A stretch of 33,315 nucleotides of DNA from an uncultured Acholeplasmataceae bacterium (GTDB lineage Bacteria; Bacillota_I; Bacilli_A; Acholeplasmatales; Acholeplasmataceae). Location: NCBI GenBank assembly GCA_927439925.1, contig CAKMKF010000202.1:1-33315 (forward strand), in the 5' to 3' direction. Positions 1-7,455 of the stretch are shown piece after piece; the first letter of the stretch is position 1; the number at the start of each line of letters is the position of its first letter. The notes beneath the pieces were generated by a model. The model ran no database searches. It worked only from the letters and a program-made list of their open reading frames with translations, and was not told the origin of the DNA. Position numbers and translations under genes: made by a program.

Positions 1-152
1 CCGTATGTGATATTTTATTCACACACGAACACAACGGAAAGAATTATGTAGTGTTCGAATTTGTAGACACAAAAGAAGTAAGTGCAGCAATTTATGTCCC
101 AGGTGCAACTGACGATGAAGGATCTTTCTTAGACATCGAAATAGTTTTGTAA
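1..152 (+). CDS. DUF1292 (YrzB-like) protein, 3' part only
   Basis: This is the only clear plus-strand gene. The frame starting at base 3 is open from the window edge to a TAA at 150-152 and encodes 49 residues including DILFTHEHNGKNYVVFEF. That pattern (ILFTxEHxGKxYVVxE, then an acidic stretch and a final LDIE) is typical of DUF1292 proteins, small acidic Firmicutes proteins of unknown function usually encoded next to alaS-ruvX. In Bacillus the gene is co-directional with ruvX; here it is convergent, and its last 24 bases overlap the end of ruvX. The product stops at LDIEIVL, where family members usually continue with an acidic tail, so the C-terminus looks shortened. The start lies outside the window. 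Confidence 0.72.
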   Translation, partial: VCDILFTHEHNGKNYVVFEFVDTKEVSAAIYVPGATDDEGSFLDIEIVL

Positions 153-539
153 TATTATTACTGCAGCGAGTTCGTCTTTCTTTTGTTTTTGAGACTTACG
201 TCGCTCTGATCCCTTAATCATTGCTTTCATCGCCGACTGCGTAGAAAGTCTTTCATCCCAAAGTACAACTTCTACTTTGGATTTCTCTTCAATCATCTTT
301 TTAAACTCTTCACTAATTTTACCGCGAATACCAATATCGTTATTCATATGCTTAGGAAGACCTAGGACAACGGTATCAATTTTGTATTCATCGACTAGTT
401 TCAAGACTTTAAGTACGGCTTCTTCATATTTATTTTCTGTAAAACGATATGTTTCTATAGCATACGCAATCACACCGGATTCGCTTAAAGCTACACCTAA
501 CGTTTTACTTCCTAAATCAAGACCAATATATTTTTTCAT
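129..539 (-). CDS. ruvX: RuvX/YqgF-type Holliday junction resolvase-like nuclease
   Basis: 136 residues, the normal family length (about 138 in Bacillus YrrK). The RNase H-like fold is marked by GLDLGSKTLGVALSE at the N-terminus (catalytic Asp8), VVLGLPKHMNN in the middle, VVLWDERLST, and the C-terminal KKDELAAVIILQNY with the last conserved Asp. The family is proposed to resolve Holliday junctions and/or take part in 16S rRNA 5'-end maturation. The start ATG overlaps the alaS stop by 4 bases, so the two genes are translationally coupled; alaS-ruvX is a conserved Firmicutes pair. The 3' end overlaps the convergent DUF1292 gene. Confidence 0.95.
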   Translation of the reverse strand: MKKYIGLDLGSKTLGVALSESGVIAYAIETYRFTENKYEEAVLKVLKLVDEYKIDTVVLGLPKHMNNDIGIRGKISEEFKKMIEEKSKVEVVLWDERLSTQSAMKAMIKGSERRKSQKQKKDELAAVIILQNYFDV

Positions 540-3115
540 AGCTTACTTTCTATCAGCTTAATTGCTGATTCTAAATTGGTTAAATCTTGTGTTCCACCTT
601 GAGCGAGATTTGGTTTACCACCACCAGAACCATTCGTTAGACTTGCTGCATAACGTATTAAATCGTTTGCTTGATTGGTTTCACTCTTGCAAAGGAATGT
701 CGCTTTTCCTTCTTGTATATTTACAAGAAATAAAGTTTCTGCTTTTATTTTATCATAAAGTGCGTCCATCAACTGCTTAATGATTTTAGAATCGATATCA
801 TGAGTTACGATAACTTGTTTTTTAGAAGTTGAATCTTTAATAAACTGATCTAAATTTCCTAGTACATCTGCCTGTTTCAATCGATTCAAATCTTTTTCAT
901 GCTGCTTAGAAAGTTCTTTCAGTTCATGAATATATAATCTTAAATTAATGATATCTTGATAAGACCCAAATAGGCTTGGTTCACTTGGAATAAGCAAGTT
1001 AGAATCTAGTTTATTCATCTTCTCTTTAAGCAAATGAACTTCTTGATATAGTGGCTCCATATAGCCTTTTACCTCATGTTTGACATCACTACCAGTGACA
1101 CCTTCCATACGATAAATTCCAGAACCTATTGATTCATAACTCGTGATTGCGAAATCAATAATTTCTTTTGTGTTTTTAACATGTGTTCCACCACAAAATT
1201 CTTTGCTCCAACCCATGTCAACAACTCTAACAATATCGCCATACTTCTCACCAAATAATGCCATCGCACCTAATTTTTTTGCTTCATCAATTGGAAGTTC
1301 TCTAATGATAACGTCTAGTGGTTTTTCTATTATGTAGTGTTTAACTAATTTTTCAACTTCAATGATTTTCGCATCAGATTCTGTTTCATAATGGTTAAAG
1401 TCAAATCTCCAACTCTTTGGAGATACTTGAGAGCCTTGTTGGTTAGCATGACGCCCAAAGATTTCTTTAATAGCTTGGTGGAATAAATGTGCTGCACTAT
1501 GGTTACGAATTGTTCTTAATCTTGACCTAGGGTCAACGACTGCTAGAACCTCATCACCTTCTTGATATTCTCCTTCAACAACATGTAGGAATTGACCATT
1601 AGGTAGCTTTGAAACATCAGTAACTTCTAGTCCATTGATCTTTCCTTGATCCGCGACTTGTCCACCAGAGGTTGCGTAAAATGGGGTTTGATCTAAGACA
1701 ATACCAGCTTCAAACACTTTAATCACTTTAGCTTCTGCTTGTAGATAATCATAACCAATAAATTTTGATTTTTCGGTAAAGTTTAAATATTCTTCATCTT
1801 GAGCTTTCATTGAACCATGAGAAGTTCTAGCATTTCTAGATCTCTCTTTTTGTTTTTCTAGTTCTTCATAAAATGATTCTTCATCAACTTTTACATTATT
1901 TTCTTCTGCATATTCAACCGTTAATTCGATTGGAAATCCATAGGTATCATAGAGTTTAAATGCTGTTTGACCAGAAATAATTTTTCCTTCTTTATCAATA
2001 GCATCAAGTAAATGTTTTTCACCTTCATTAATCGTTTCTAGGAATTTTTCTTCTTCTTTTAAAACAATCTTTTTAACGATGTCTTTGGTTTCATAAAGGT
2101 TATTATAAAATACTCCCATGACTTCAACTACATCATCAACTAATTTATATAAAAACGGTTCATTTAAATTAAGCTTTCTTCCATACTTAACAGCACGTCT
2201 TAAAAGTCTTCTAAGGACATACCCTCTTCCTTCATTGGAAAGAATAGCACCATCAGAAATCGCGAATGTTAAAGCTTTAATATGATCTGCAATCACTTTA
2301 AATGCCATTTGGTCATTATAGGTAATTCCGGATAACTTTTCAGTGTGTTTGATAATTGGAAAGAATAGATCAGTTTCGAAATTCGTTTTCGTTTGTTGAA
2401 TCACACAAGCGAATCTTTCTAATCCTCCACCTGTATCAATATTTTTATTAGGTAACTCTGGATAATCATCTCTTTTTAATCCTGGTTTGGAATTAAATTG
2501 TGAAAAAACGATATTCCAAATTTCAATATATCTTTCATTTTCTAAATCCAATTCAATTAATTCTTTACCGCGTTGATCGTAAGACTCACCACGATCAAAA
2601 TAAATTTCAGTATCAGGACCACAAGGACCAGGACCGATTTCCCAGAAATTATCTTCTCTTGGAATTAAATGAGATTCTTTTATACCTAAGGATAACCAAA
2701 TGTCTTTAGCTTCGATATCGTCAGGATAATAGGTCATATATAGTTTATCAACAGGAAAACCGAACCATTTAGGATCCGTTAATAGTTCATAGCCCCATTC
2801 AATGGCTTCTTTTTTAAAATAGTTTCCAATCGAGAAATTCCCAAGCATTTCAAAAAACGTATGATGTCTAGCTGTCTTTCCAACATTATCGATATCGTTG
2901 GTTCTAATACATTTTTGAACGTTCGTGATTCTTGGGTTAACGGGTGTTTCAGTACCATCAAAATATTTCTTTAATGGAGCAACCCCTGCGTTAATCCATA
3001 AAAGGGTTGGATCATTTTGAGGTACTAATGAAGCGGATGCTTCAACCTTATGTTTTTTACTCTCAAAAAAGTTCAACCACATTTCTCTTATTTTTGCTGC
3101 TGTCATGTATCTCAT
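536..3115 (-). CDS. alaS: Alanyl-tRNA synthetase
   Basis: 859 residues, close to the usual 870-880, so the full architecture is present. The class II catalytic domain occupies about residues 1-240, with HHTFFEMLGNFSIG (motif 2 region), GPCGPDTEIYFDRG and NIDTGGGLERF (motif 3 region). The tRNA-recognition domain follows. The editing domain has HSAAH in its first metal-binding motif and CGGTHV in the second. The C-Ala domain is present. The enzyme charges tRNA-Ala in the cytoplasm and hydrolyses mischarged Ser/Gly-tRNA-Ala. The start was chosen because GGAGGG lies 6 bases upstream. Expression should be set by the T-box leader directly upstream. Confidence 0.98.
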   Translation of the reverse strand: MRYMTAAKIREMWLNFFESKKHKVEASASLVPQNDPTLLWINAGVAPLKKYFDGTETPVNPRITNVQKCIRTNDIDNVGKTARHHTFFEMLGNFSIGNYFKKEAIEWGYELLTDPKWFGFPVDKLYMTYYPDDIEAKDIWLSLGIKESHLIPREDNFWEIGPGPCGPDTEIYFDRGESYDQRGKELIELDLENERYIEIWNIVFSQFNSKPGLKRDDYPELPNKNIDTGGGLERFACVIQQTKTNFETDLFFPIIKHTEKLSGITYNDQMAFKVIADHIKALTFAISDGAILSNEGRGYVLRRLLRRAVKYGRKLNLNEPFLYKLVDDVVEVMGVFYNNLYETKDIVKKIVLKEEEKFLETINEGEKHLLDAIDKEGKIISGQTAFKLYDTYGFPIELTVEYAEENNVKVDEESFYEELEKQKERSRNARTSHGSMKAQDEEYLNFTEKSKFIGYDYLQAEAKVIKVFEAGIVLDQTPFYATSGGQVADQGKINGLEVTDVSKLPNGQFLHVVEGEYQEGDEVLAVVDPRSRLRTIRNHSAAHLFHQAIKEIFGRHANQQGSQVSPKSWRFDFNHYETESDAKIIEVEKLVKHYIIEKPLDVIIRELPIDEAKKLGAMALFGEKYGDIVRVVDMGWSKEFCGGTHVKNTKEIIDFAITSYESIGSGIYRMEGVTGSDVKHEVKGYMEPLYQEVHLLKEKMNKLDSNLLIPSEPSLFGSYQDIINLRLYIHELKELSKQHEKDLNRLKQADVLGNLDQFIKDSTSKKQVIVTHDIDSKIIKQLMDALYDKIKAETLFLVNIQEGKATFLCKSETNQANDLIRYAASLTNGSGGGKPNLAQGGTQDLTNLESAIKLIESKL

Positions 3116-3134
3116 TTGTAACCCTCCATTTGAA

Positions 3135-3173
3135 TAAAAAATAAAACGCCCATAGATATTAATCTAAGGACGT
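3135..3173 (-). terminator. T-box attenuation terminator of alaS
   Basis: On the minus strand ACGTCCTTAGAT pairs with ATCTATGGGCGT (12 positions with one T-T mismatch and one G-U pair), followed by TTTATTTTTT. It lies directly downstream of the T-box antiterminator sequence and just upstream of the alaS ribosome-binding site, as expected for a leader terminator. Confidence 0.85.
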
Positions 3174-3349
3174 ATGTTATACGCGGTACCACCTTAGTTC
3201 TAGAGTAAAAACTCTAGCCCTCTTTAGTCGTTAAGGCCGACATACCTTTTGCTCCCAAATAGCTTTCATAAGTTCCACTCTTCGTTTTCACCAACCACGA
3301 AGTCTCTAAAAATGAAATACTTACTACTTCTTTTGTTCATTGCGATTTC
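3146..3349 (-). promoter_or_regulatory. T-box leader controlling alaS, tRNA-Ala responsive
   Basis: The minus strand carries the diagnostic T-box sequence AAGGTGGTACCGCG at 3182-3195, which base-pairs with the free 3' end of uncharged tRNA. Further 5' come the Stem I hallmarks: GAAGTAGTAA, AGAGA, and a GGTTGGTGAAAAC apical region closed by CTTCG/CGAAG. In the 3' side of Stem I, GAAAGCTATT offers a GCT alanine codon at 3261-3263 followed by a purine, the likely specifier. Uncharged tRNA-Ala should stabilise the antiterminator and allow alaS-ruvX transcription. The leader fills nearly all of the 298-base gap between alaS and the GLUG gene. Confidence 0.93.
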
Positions 3350-3388
3350 ATTTTAGCATAGCATAGCTAAAAAGTAAAGTAATAACAA
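3350..3388 (-). promoter_or_regulatory. Probable promoter for the alaS T-box transcript
   Basis: An extended -10 (TGCTAAAAT; TAAAAT at 3350-3355) has a TTTACT -35-like box at 3373-3378 with 17-base spacing. An alternative pair, TTGTTA (3383-3388) with TATGCT, also has 17-base spacing. Either would start transcription just before the T-box Stem I. The assignment is by motif only. Confidence 0.5.
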
Positions 3389-3413
3389 GATATCTAAAAA
3401 ATCTTATTCTAAT

Positions 3414-4664
3414 TTAATATTTATTTCTTTTTAATCTTGGGTAATAAGTTGGATCAAACATCCAATCATTAGCACTCCATAATAAATTTGCTGTAACAAA
3501 GCTTTCTAATCTTAAATTGGTTTGAGTAGCTGATGTTACTGTACTATCTGTTGTATTTTGGATAGCAGTTCCAGTAGCGCCTGGTGTTATGACGAATCCA
3601 GAAATACTTTGTGTATCTAATCTATAACTAGAACTTGATGTACCTAAACCATTGATATAACCAAAGTATCTTGTTGCTTGTCCATTTACTGTTGTTTGAG
3701 TTCTAGCTTGCACAGTGCCCGTGCTAAAACTATTTGAAACTGTTGCTGTATCGTTATTACCAACTAGTCCTCCTGCATAACTAAATGCATAAGCTTGTTG
3801 TTTTCTATTTCCTGTATTATCTGCTTTCGCTTCTGAAGTTACATTTCCAGTAGCATATGTGTTTAAGATACTACCAGTTCCCTCATTTTGTCCGACTAAA
3901 CCACCAGCATATGCGTGTGCATATGCAGAACTATTATTAGTAGTAGCTATAGAATTTGCAATTGAACTAATTGTTGAATTCGAATAAGAGTTATGAATAT
4001 TGCCTAAATTGATTCCCGCAATACCTCCAACGAATGTATATGTGTTTAATGTTTGACCGTTGGCTGTTGTTGATATATCCATGATACCTGATACAGAACC
4101 ACTTACGTAACTATAAACTATGCTACCTGTGTTCTCACCAACAATACCACCTAAACGTAGATCATCTGCTGATACTCCTGTTGCTGTTTTTGTAAGTGTA
4201 AGATTTGCGTTTATTAAACTCACTCTACTAATCAATCCTGAATTTCGATAAAATAGACCTGCATAGCTTGTAGTTCCTGTATTTGTATGTGTTATGTTAA
4301 TATTTATATTTGAAATACTAAACCCATTTCCATGAAATTCACCACTAAATACGCCTGATGTAGATAGTCCAATTGGGGTAAATGCTTGGTTGTTCCAATC
4401 GATATCAGACATTTGGATATAGTTTCCAGACAATGGATATAGTGCTGTACCAATTTCATCTAGGGTAATCATGTCTCCAGCACCGTCAGCAGTTACACCT
4501 ATATAGCCACTAGGAACCCACACTCCAATTTCTAGTACACCATCACCGACTTGAGATGAACCTTGAACACTAGATGCCCAAAAAGCGAATGTTACGCCAA
4601 AAGATGCTAGTAAAAATAGCATAAGTAGAGAAATCATTAGTTTTCCTTTACGAAAATATCGCAT
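3414..4664 (-). CDS. Secreted GLUG-repeat surface protein with SipW-type leader
   Basis: 416 residues. A hydrophobic stretch at about 9-28 leads into FAFWASSVQGSSQVGDGVLE, which resembles the SipW-dependent (TasA-like) signal peptides with their short post-cleavage G-x-L-x-I/L motif. After DIDWNNQAFTPIG and GEFHGNGFSISN come at least four GLUG-type repeats: LGGIVGENTGSIVYSYVSG, VGGIAGINLGNIHNSYSN, AGGLVGQNEGTGSILNTYAT and AGGLVGNNDTATVSNSFSTG, rich in Ser, Thr and Asn. The protein ends with NDWMFDPTYYPRL, common at the end of such beta-helical surface proteins. An adhesin or matrix role is inference. The ATG has GAGGTGA 4 bases upstream. The leader contains a c-di-GMP riboswitch and a terminator, so expression should respond to c-di-GMP. 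No convincing terminator follows the gene. Confidence 0.85.
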   Translation of the reverse strand: MRYFRKGKLMISLLMLFLLASFGVTFAFWASSVQGSSQVGDGVLEIGVWVPSGYIGVTADGAGDMITLDEIGTALYPLSGNYIQMSDIDWNNQAFTPIGLSTSGVFSGEFHGNGFSISNININITHTNTGTTSYAGLFYRNSGLISRVSLINANLTLTKTATGVSADDLRLGGIVGENTGSIVYSYVSGSVSGIMDISTTANGQTLNTYTFVGGIAGINLGNIHNSYSNSTISSIANSIATTNNSSAYAHAYAGGLVGQNEGTGSILNTYATGNVTSEAKADNTGNRKQQAYAFSYAGGLVGNNDTATVSNSFSTGTVQARTQTTVNGQATRYFGYINGLGTSSSSYRLDTQSISGFVITPGATGTAIQNTTDSTVTSATQTNLRLESFVTANLLWSANDWMFDPTYYPRLKRNKY

Positions 4665-4690
4665 CTTTTCACCTCACTTTTTGCAAACAA

Positions 4691-4724
4691 AAAAGTCAAA
4701 AAAATTAAAAATAATTTTTTTGAC
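4691..4724 (-). terminator. Riboswitch-associated terminator hairpin
   Basis: GTCAAAAAAATTA and TAATTTTTTTGAC form a perfect 13-bp stem with a TTTT loop, followed by TTTTTTGTTTG. It begins only a base or two after the aptamer core and ends about 30 bases before the GLUG start codon. The stem is A/T-rich, so it is individually weak. Its position makes it the obvious expression platform. Confidence 0.8.
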
Positions 4725-4725
4725 A

Positions 4726-4790
4726 ACTGGCTACCCTTTAAGGTCCTATAGCTTTGCGTCCCTAAGTTTCCCTAGGTTTGCCTTTAACAT
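4726..4790 (-). promoter_or_regulatory. Cyclic di-GMP-I (GEMM-I) riboswitch aptamer
   Basis: On the minus strand the conserved blocks occur in order: AAAGGCAAACC, a 6-bp stem capped by a GAAA tetraloop (CCTAGG-GAAA-CTTAGG), GGGACGCAAAGC, then a short receptor-like arm AGGACCTTAAAGGGTAGCC. These match the GEMM-I consensus, including the tetraloop and the invariant GACGCAAAGC. By my alignment, the base equivalent to G20 of the Vibrio Vc2 aptamer is G, which favours c-di-GMP over cGAMP. The outer P1 helix is not clear to me, so the edges are approximate. A hairpin terminator follows directly, so control is probably by transcription attenuation. Whether the ligand turns expression on or off cannot be settled by eye. 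Confidence 0.9.
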
Positions 4791-4809
4791 TCATATTTAC
4801 TTCAGCAGT

Positions 4810-4839
4810 ATTATACCATTTTTGTGTCTTATAGTGCAA
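4810..4839 (-). promoter_or_regulatory. Promoter of the riboswitch-GLUG transcript
   Basis: A consensus -10 TATAAT (4810-4815) is preceded by TGG, forming an extended -10. TTGCAC (4834-4839) is a plausible -35 at 18-base spacing. The predicted start near 4803 leaves a short 5' segment before the aptamer. Confidence 0.75.
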
Positions 4840-4859
4840 TTAAACTGAGAAAAATATCA

Positions 4860-5300
4860 TTAAACATTATTCGAAAACATTTCGTAATGTAAAATATCTT
4901 CTTCCATGTATGGACCTTTAACAATTTCGAAGCCCAGTTTTTCGTAATAATCCTTCAAATAGGCTTGCCCTGATATACGAACTGGTTCACCTTTGATATC
5001 ATTCATGGATTCAATAATTAGTTTCGTAGCGAGACCATGTTTTCTATATAATGGATCGGTTACGATTCTAGATAATGCATACTCCTTATATTTAACACCA
5101 GGTAAACATAGTCTTAAATATGAGACTACAACTCCTTTATCCTTAATCATGTAATGGATACTTTTTTGATCCTTAAAATCGGTATCTGTGTACAAAATTG
5201 CTTGTTCCATAACAAAAACCTTAAGTCTTAAATCAAGAATTTGATACAGTTCTTCATTTGTTAATTCATTAAATGTCTTTTTTAATATAGCGTATTCCAT
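4860..5300 (-). CDS. ElaA-like GNAT acetyltransferase
   Basis: 146 residues from the ATG encoding MEYAILKK. A longer reading needs a TTG start at 5324 and adds no conserved sequence. The protein resembles ElaA-type GNAT enzymes: LYQILDLRLKVFVMEQ near the N-terminus, ALSRIVTDPLYRKHGLATKL (beta4 and the acetyl-CoA pyrophosphate loop, R-K-H-G-L-A), and YYEKLGFEIV near the end. It probably transfers an acetyl group from acetyl-CoA to an amine; the substrate is unknown. The gene overlaps the end of the PAP2 gene by 32 bases and has no strong ribosome-binding site, which suggests translational coupling. It is the last gene of the rnr operon. Confidence 0.85.
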   Translation of the reverse strand: MEYAILKKTFNELTNEELYQILDLRLKVFVMEQAILYTDTDFKDQKSIHYMIKDKGVVVSYLRLCLPGVKYKEYALSRIVTDPLYRKHGLATKLIIESMNDIKGEPVRISGQAYLKDYYEKLGFEIVKGPYMEEDILHYEMFSNNV

Positions 5301-6129
5301 ATTTAAACACAACTGGTGCACCAAGTGCTGCCCAAACTCCTATCAATAGATATCTAAAGAAATCAAATAGTAATGTATCAGGGAAAACAAATTTTAACCC
5401 TTCTTTTATAGCTAAAGCGATAATTAATCCAAAAATGACCTTGACGATTTGAATCCATATCACTTCTTTAACTTGGTATTGGATATATCTTTTTTCTAGA
5501 TAATATCCAGAAGCGAATCCTACAAAACCACCTGCTGCTATATAGAGATCATGATTTTTAACAAAAAACATTAAAATAATAAATAGTGGTGCGAGCAATA
5601 ATGTATAGATATGCTCATCATCCCCCATTTTATCAACTAGTTTGAACGTATAATGTGCAATGATAAATGCAAGTACAGTTCCTACTATAACATCACTTAA
5701 AAAATGCTGACCTAAGTATACTCTTGAAAGAGGAACTAATATTAGCATTGAAATACCGACATACTTCAACCACTTATATCCAGTTTTTTTCGCTGCATGA
5801 AGTGCTGTATACCCTAAGACACCAGCAGCTTGTGCATGTCCACTAGGAAACGCATAACCTTCAGTGTTCCAATGAGGTTCGCTTTCAATTCCTGGGTAGT
5901 AATAGGGTCTTGTGCGTTGAAATATTTCTTTAAGACCACTATTTACAACTGCACTTACCATAAATGTGAAGACGAACTTATGTGCAAATTTTTTATCAAT
6001 CGTCCAATAAATAATAACTGCGAGTAATATAAATGCGTATTGATCCCCAAGTTGAGTAATGATATAGAAAAACCAATCAAAAACAGGATTTCTTAACGAT
6101 TGAATCCATTTTACGATATCTAAATCCAT
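5269..6129 (-). CDS. PAP2-family membrane phosphatase
   Basis: 286 residues, polytopic. The phosphatidic acid phosphatase signature is complete: K67-x6-RP (KEIFQRTRP), PSGH at 95-98 and SRVYLGQHFLSD at 135-146 (SR-x5-H-x3-D), supplying the catalytic histidines and phosphate-binding arginines. Several transmembrane segments follow in the second half (about residues 150-275), more than in the smallest family members. It likely dephosphorylates a lipid phosphate such as phosphatidate or undecaprenyl pyrophosphate at the membrane. The start ATG shares one base with the patatin stop (TAATG), with GAGGTGA just upstream. Next to a patatin-like lipase, a role in membrane lipid turnover is reasonable inference. 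Confidence 0.93.
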   Translation of the reverse strand: MDLDIVKWIQSLRNPVFDWFFYIITQLGDQYAFILLAVIIYWTIDKKFAHKFVFTFMVSAVVNSGLKEIFQRTRPYYYPGIESEPHWNTEGYAFPSGHAQAAGVLGYTALHAAKKTGYKWLKYVGISMLILVPLSRVYLGQHFLSDVIVGTVLAFIIAHYTFKLVDKMGDDEHIYTLLLAPLFIILMFFVKNHDLYIAAGGFVGFASGYYLEKRYIQYQVKEVIWIQIVKVIFGLIIALAIKEGLKFVFPDTLLFDFFRYLLIGVWAALGAPVVFKYGIRYIKKDI

Positions 6130-7007
6130 TATTTCACCTCAGCCTTTATTTCTTTTTCTTCTTCTTTTGATATGCCTATTAATTGAAAACCATCAGGACG
6201 AGAAAACTCGTTTTGATCATTGATTAATTGTAATGACTTCAATTTTGAAATCATAAATTTACCCATTTGATATCCGTACTCGACTTTATTTCTTACTGCG
6301 TCTGGTTTAAAGTCAAGGATATCATAGGGGATAAAACTAAATAGTCTCTTTGATTCTATATTGACTAAGAGAATATCATTTTTTTCATACTTCTTTGGAT
6401 TAAAGTATCCATCAATAGGAATCGTGATGATGACATCACAATTTTGATTTAATAGTGGTTCAACAGGACAGTTATCTTTTGCTCCACCATCTACATATTT
6501 ATCATCACCAATATCAACAGACCCGAAAAGAACTGGTATAGATGCGCTAGCTAATACTGCGCGATGAGGGTCTTTATATTCATTTAAATGGAACACTTCT
6601 TTTTCCATTCTATGAATCATAACTTGTTCAATTCTATGCCCTTTGTGTATTTTGGCAGCTGTAGCGTATCCTTGAATTTTACTTTCTCTCACCTCTGATA
6701 AAGGTATTTCTTTAGATAGTTTTTCATATAACTCTTGAATATTGAAAAGTCCTTGTTTATCTAATTTGAAGCGATCTAGACCTTGTCCATAGATCTGTGC
6801 ATTATCAATGCGCTCCCATAACTCAATCATTTTATCAAATGTTAAATTCGCCATGACCATAATCGTGTTGATTGCACCAATGGATGTTCCAGATATCGTA
6901 TAGATGTTTTTTAAAATCCCTTCATCATGAAGTGCTTTTAACACTCCGATTTGATAGCTCCCTCGAGCTCCCCCGCCACCTAAAGCGAGTCCAATTTTAT
7001 GTTTCAT
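6129..7007 (-). CDS. Patatin-like phospholipase (RssA/YchK type)
   Basis: 292 residues with a complete Ser-Asp dyad. The oxyanion-hole motif GGGGARG is at about 10-16, the nucleophile elbow GTSIG has Ser42, and the catalytic Asp173 lies in VDGGAKDN. There is no signal peptide, so it should be cytoplasmic or peripheral to the membrane. Family members are lipid acyl hydrolases; the exact substrate cannot be read from sequence. The start follows the smpB stop by 4 bases, and the AGGTGAGG ribosome-binding site overlaps that stop. It is coupled downstream to the PAP2 phosphatase. Confidence 0.94.
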   Translation of the reverse strand: MKHKIGLALGGGGARGSYQIGVLKALHDEGILKNIYTISGTSIGAINTIMVMANLTFDKMIELWERIDNAQIYGQGLDRFKLDKQGLFNIQELYEKLSKEIPLSEVRESKIQGYATAAKIHKGHRIEQVMIHRMEKEVFHLNEYKDPHRAVLASASIPVLFGSVDIGDDKYVDGGAKDNCPVEPLLNQNCDVIITIPIDGYFNPKKYEKNDILLVNIESKRLFSFIPYDILDFKPDAVRNKVEYGYQMGKFMISKLKSLQLINDQNEFSRPDGFQLIGISKEEEKEIKAEVK

Positions 7008-7011
7008 GACC

Positions 7012-7455
7012 TCACCTGTTCTTCATAATCTTTTTTAAACGTCTATCGACATCTTTTTCTTTTAAAGATTCACGTTTATCATAATCTTTTTTACCTTTTG
7101 CTAAACCAATTTCGATTTTACATAGTCCGTCTTTCAAATAAACTTTTAACGGTATGATGGTTAAGCCTTGCTCTCTAGTTTTTGAAAATAATTTTACTAT
7201 CTCTGATTTATGCAAAAGAAGTTTTCTAGGTCTCGTTTCTTCATGATTAAAGATATTCGAAAAATCATACTTTGCAATATGAAGATTGTTGACATAGACT
7301 TCACCATCTTTAAATGTAACAAATGAATCATTGACGGTTACTTTTCCCATTCGAATCGATTTAATTTCACTACCTAATAGCTTGACCCCTGCTTCATAAG
7401 TCTCTTCAATGAAGTAGTCGTGTCTAGCCTTTTTGTTTTGAGCGATAATTTTCAT
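7012..7455 (-). CDS. smpB: SsrA-binding protein SmpB
   Basis: 147 residues, the normal length, from the ATG encoding MKIIAQNKKARHDYF. A longer upstream reading (MMSISQRKKW...) lies inside rnr and is not homologous. Family hallmarks are NKKARHDYFIEE, GVKLLGSEIKSIR, VYVNNLHIAKY, RPRKLLLH, GLAKGKKDYDKRE and a basic C-terminal tail (RRLKKIMKNR). SmpB binds tmRNA and delivers it to stalled ribosomes for trans-translation. The start lies 32 bases inside the rnr coding region, an overlap typical of the conserved rnr-smpB pair; RNase R itself acts on trans-translation substrates. Confidence 0.97.
   Translation of the reverse strand: MKIIAQNKKARHDYFIEETYEAGVKLLGSEIKSIRMGKVTVNDSFVTFKDGEVYVNNLHIAKYDFSNIFNHEETRPRKLLLHKSEIVKLFSKTREQGLTIIPLKVYLKDGLCKIEIGLAKGKKDYDKRESLKEKDVDRRLKKIMKNR

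Noticed and set aside
277-561. Plus-strand open frame opposite ruvX
   Set aside because: Its product has no recognisable features and ruvX on the other strand is clearly real; the same applies to the other plus-strand frames opposite alaS, the permeases and the GH144 lipoprotein.
3361-3413. Weak inverted repeat AAGAT...ATCTT after the GLUG gene as a terminator
   Set aside because: Only 5 A/T-rich pairs and no clean T-run; it overlaps the region needed for the alaS promoter.
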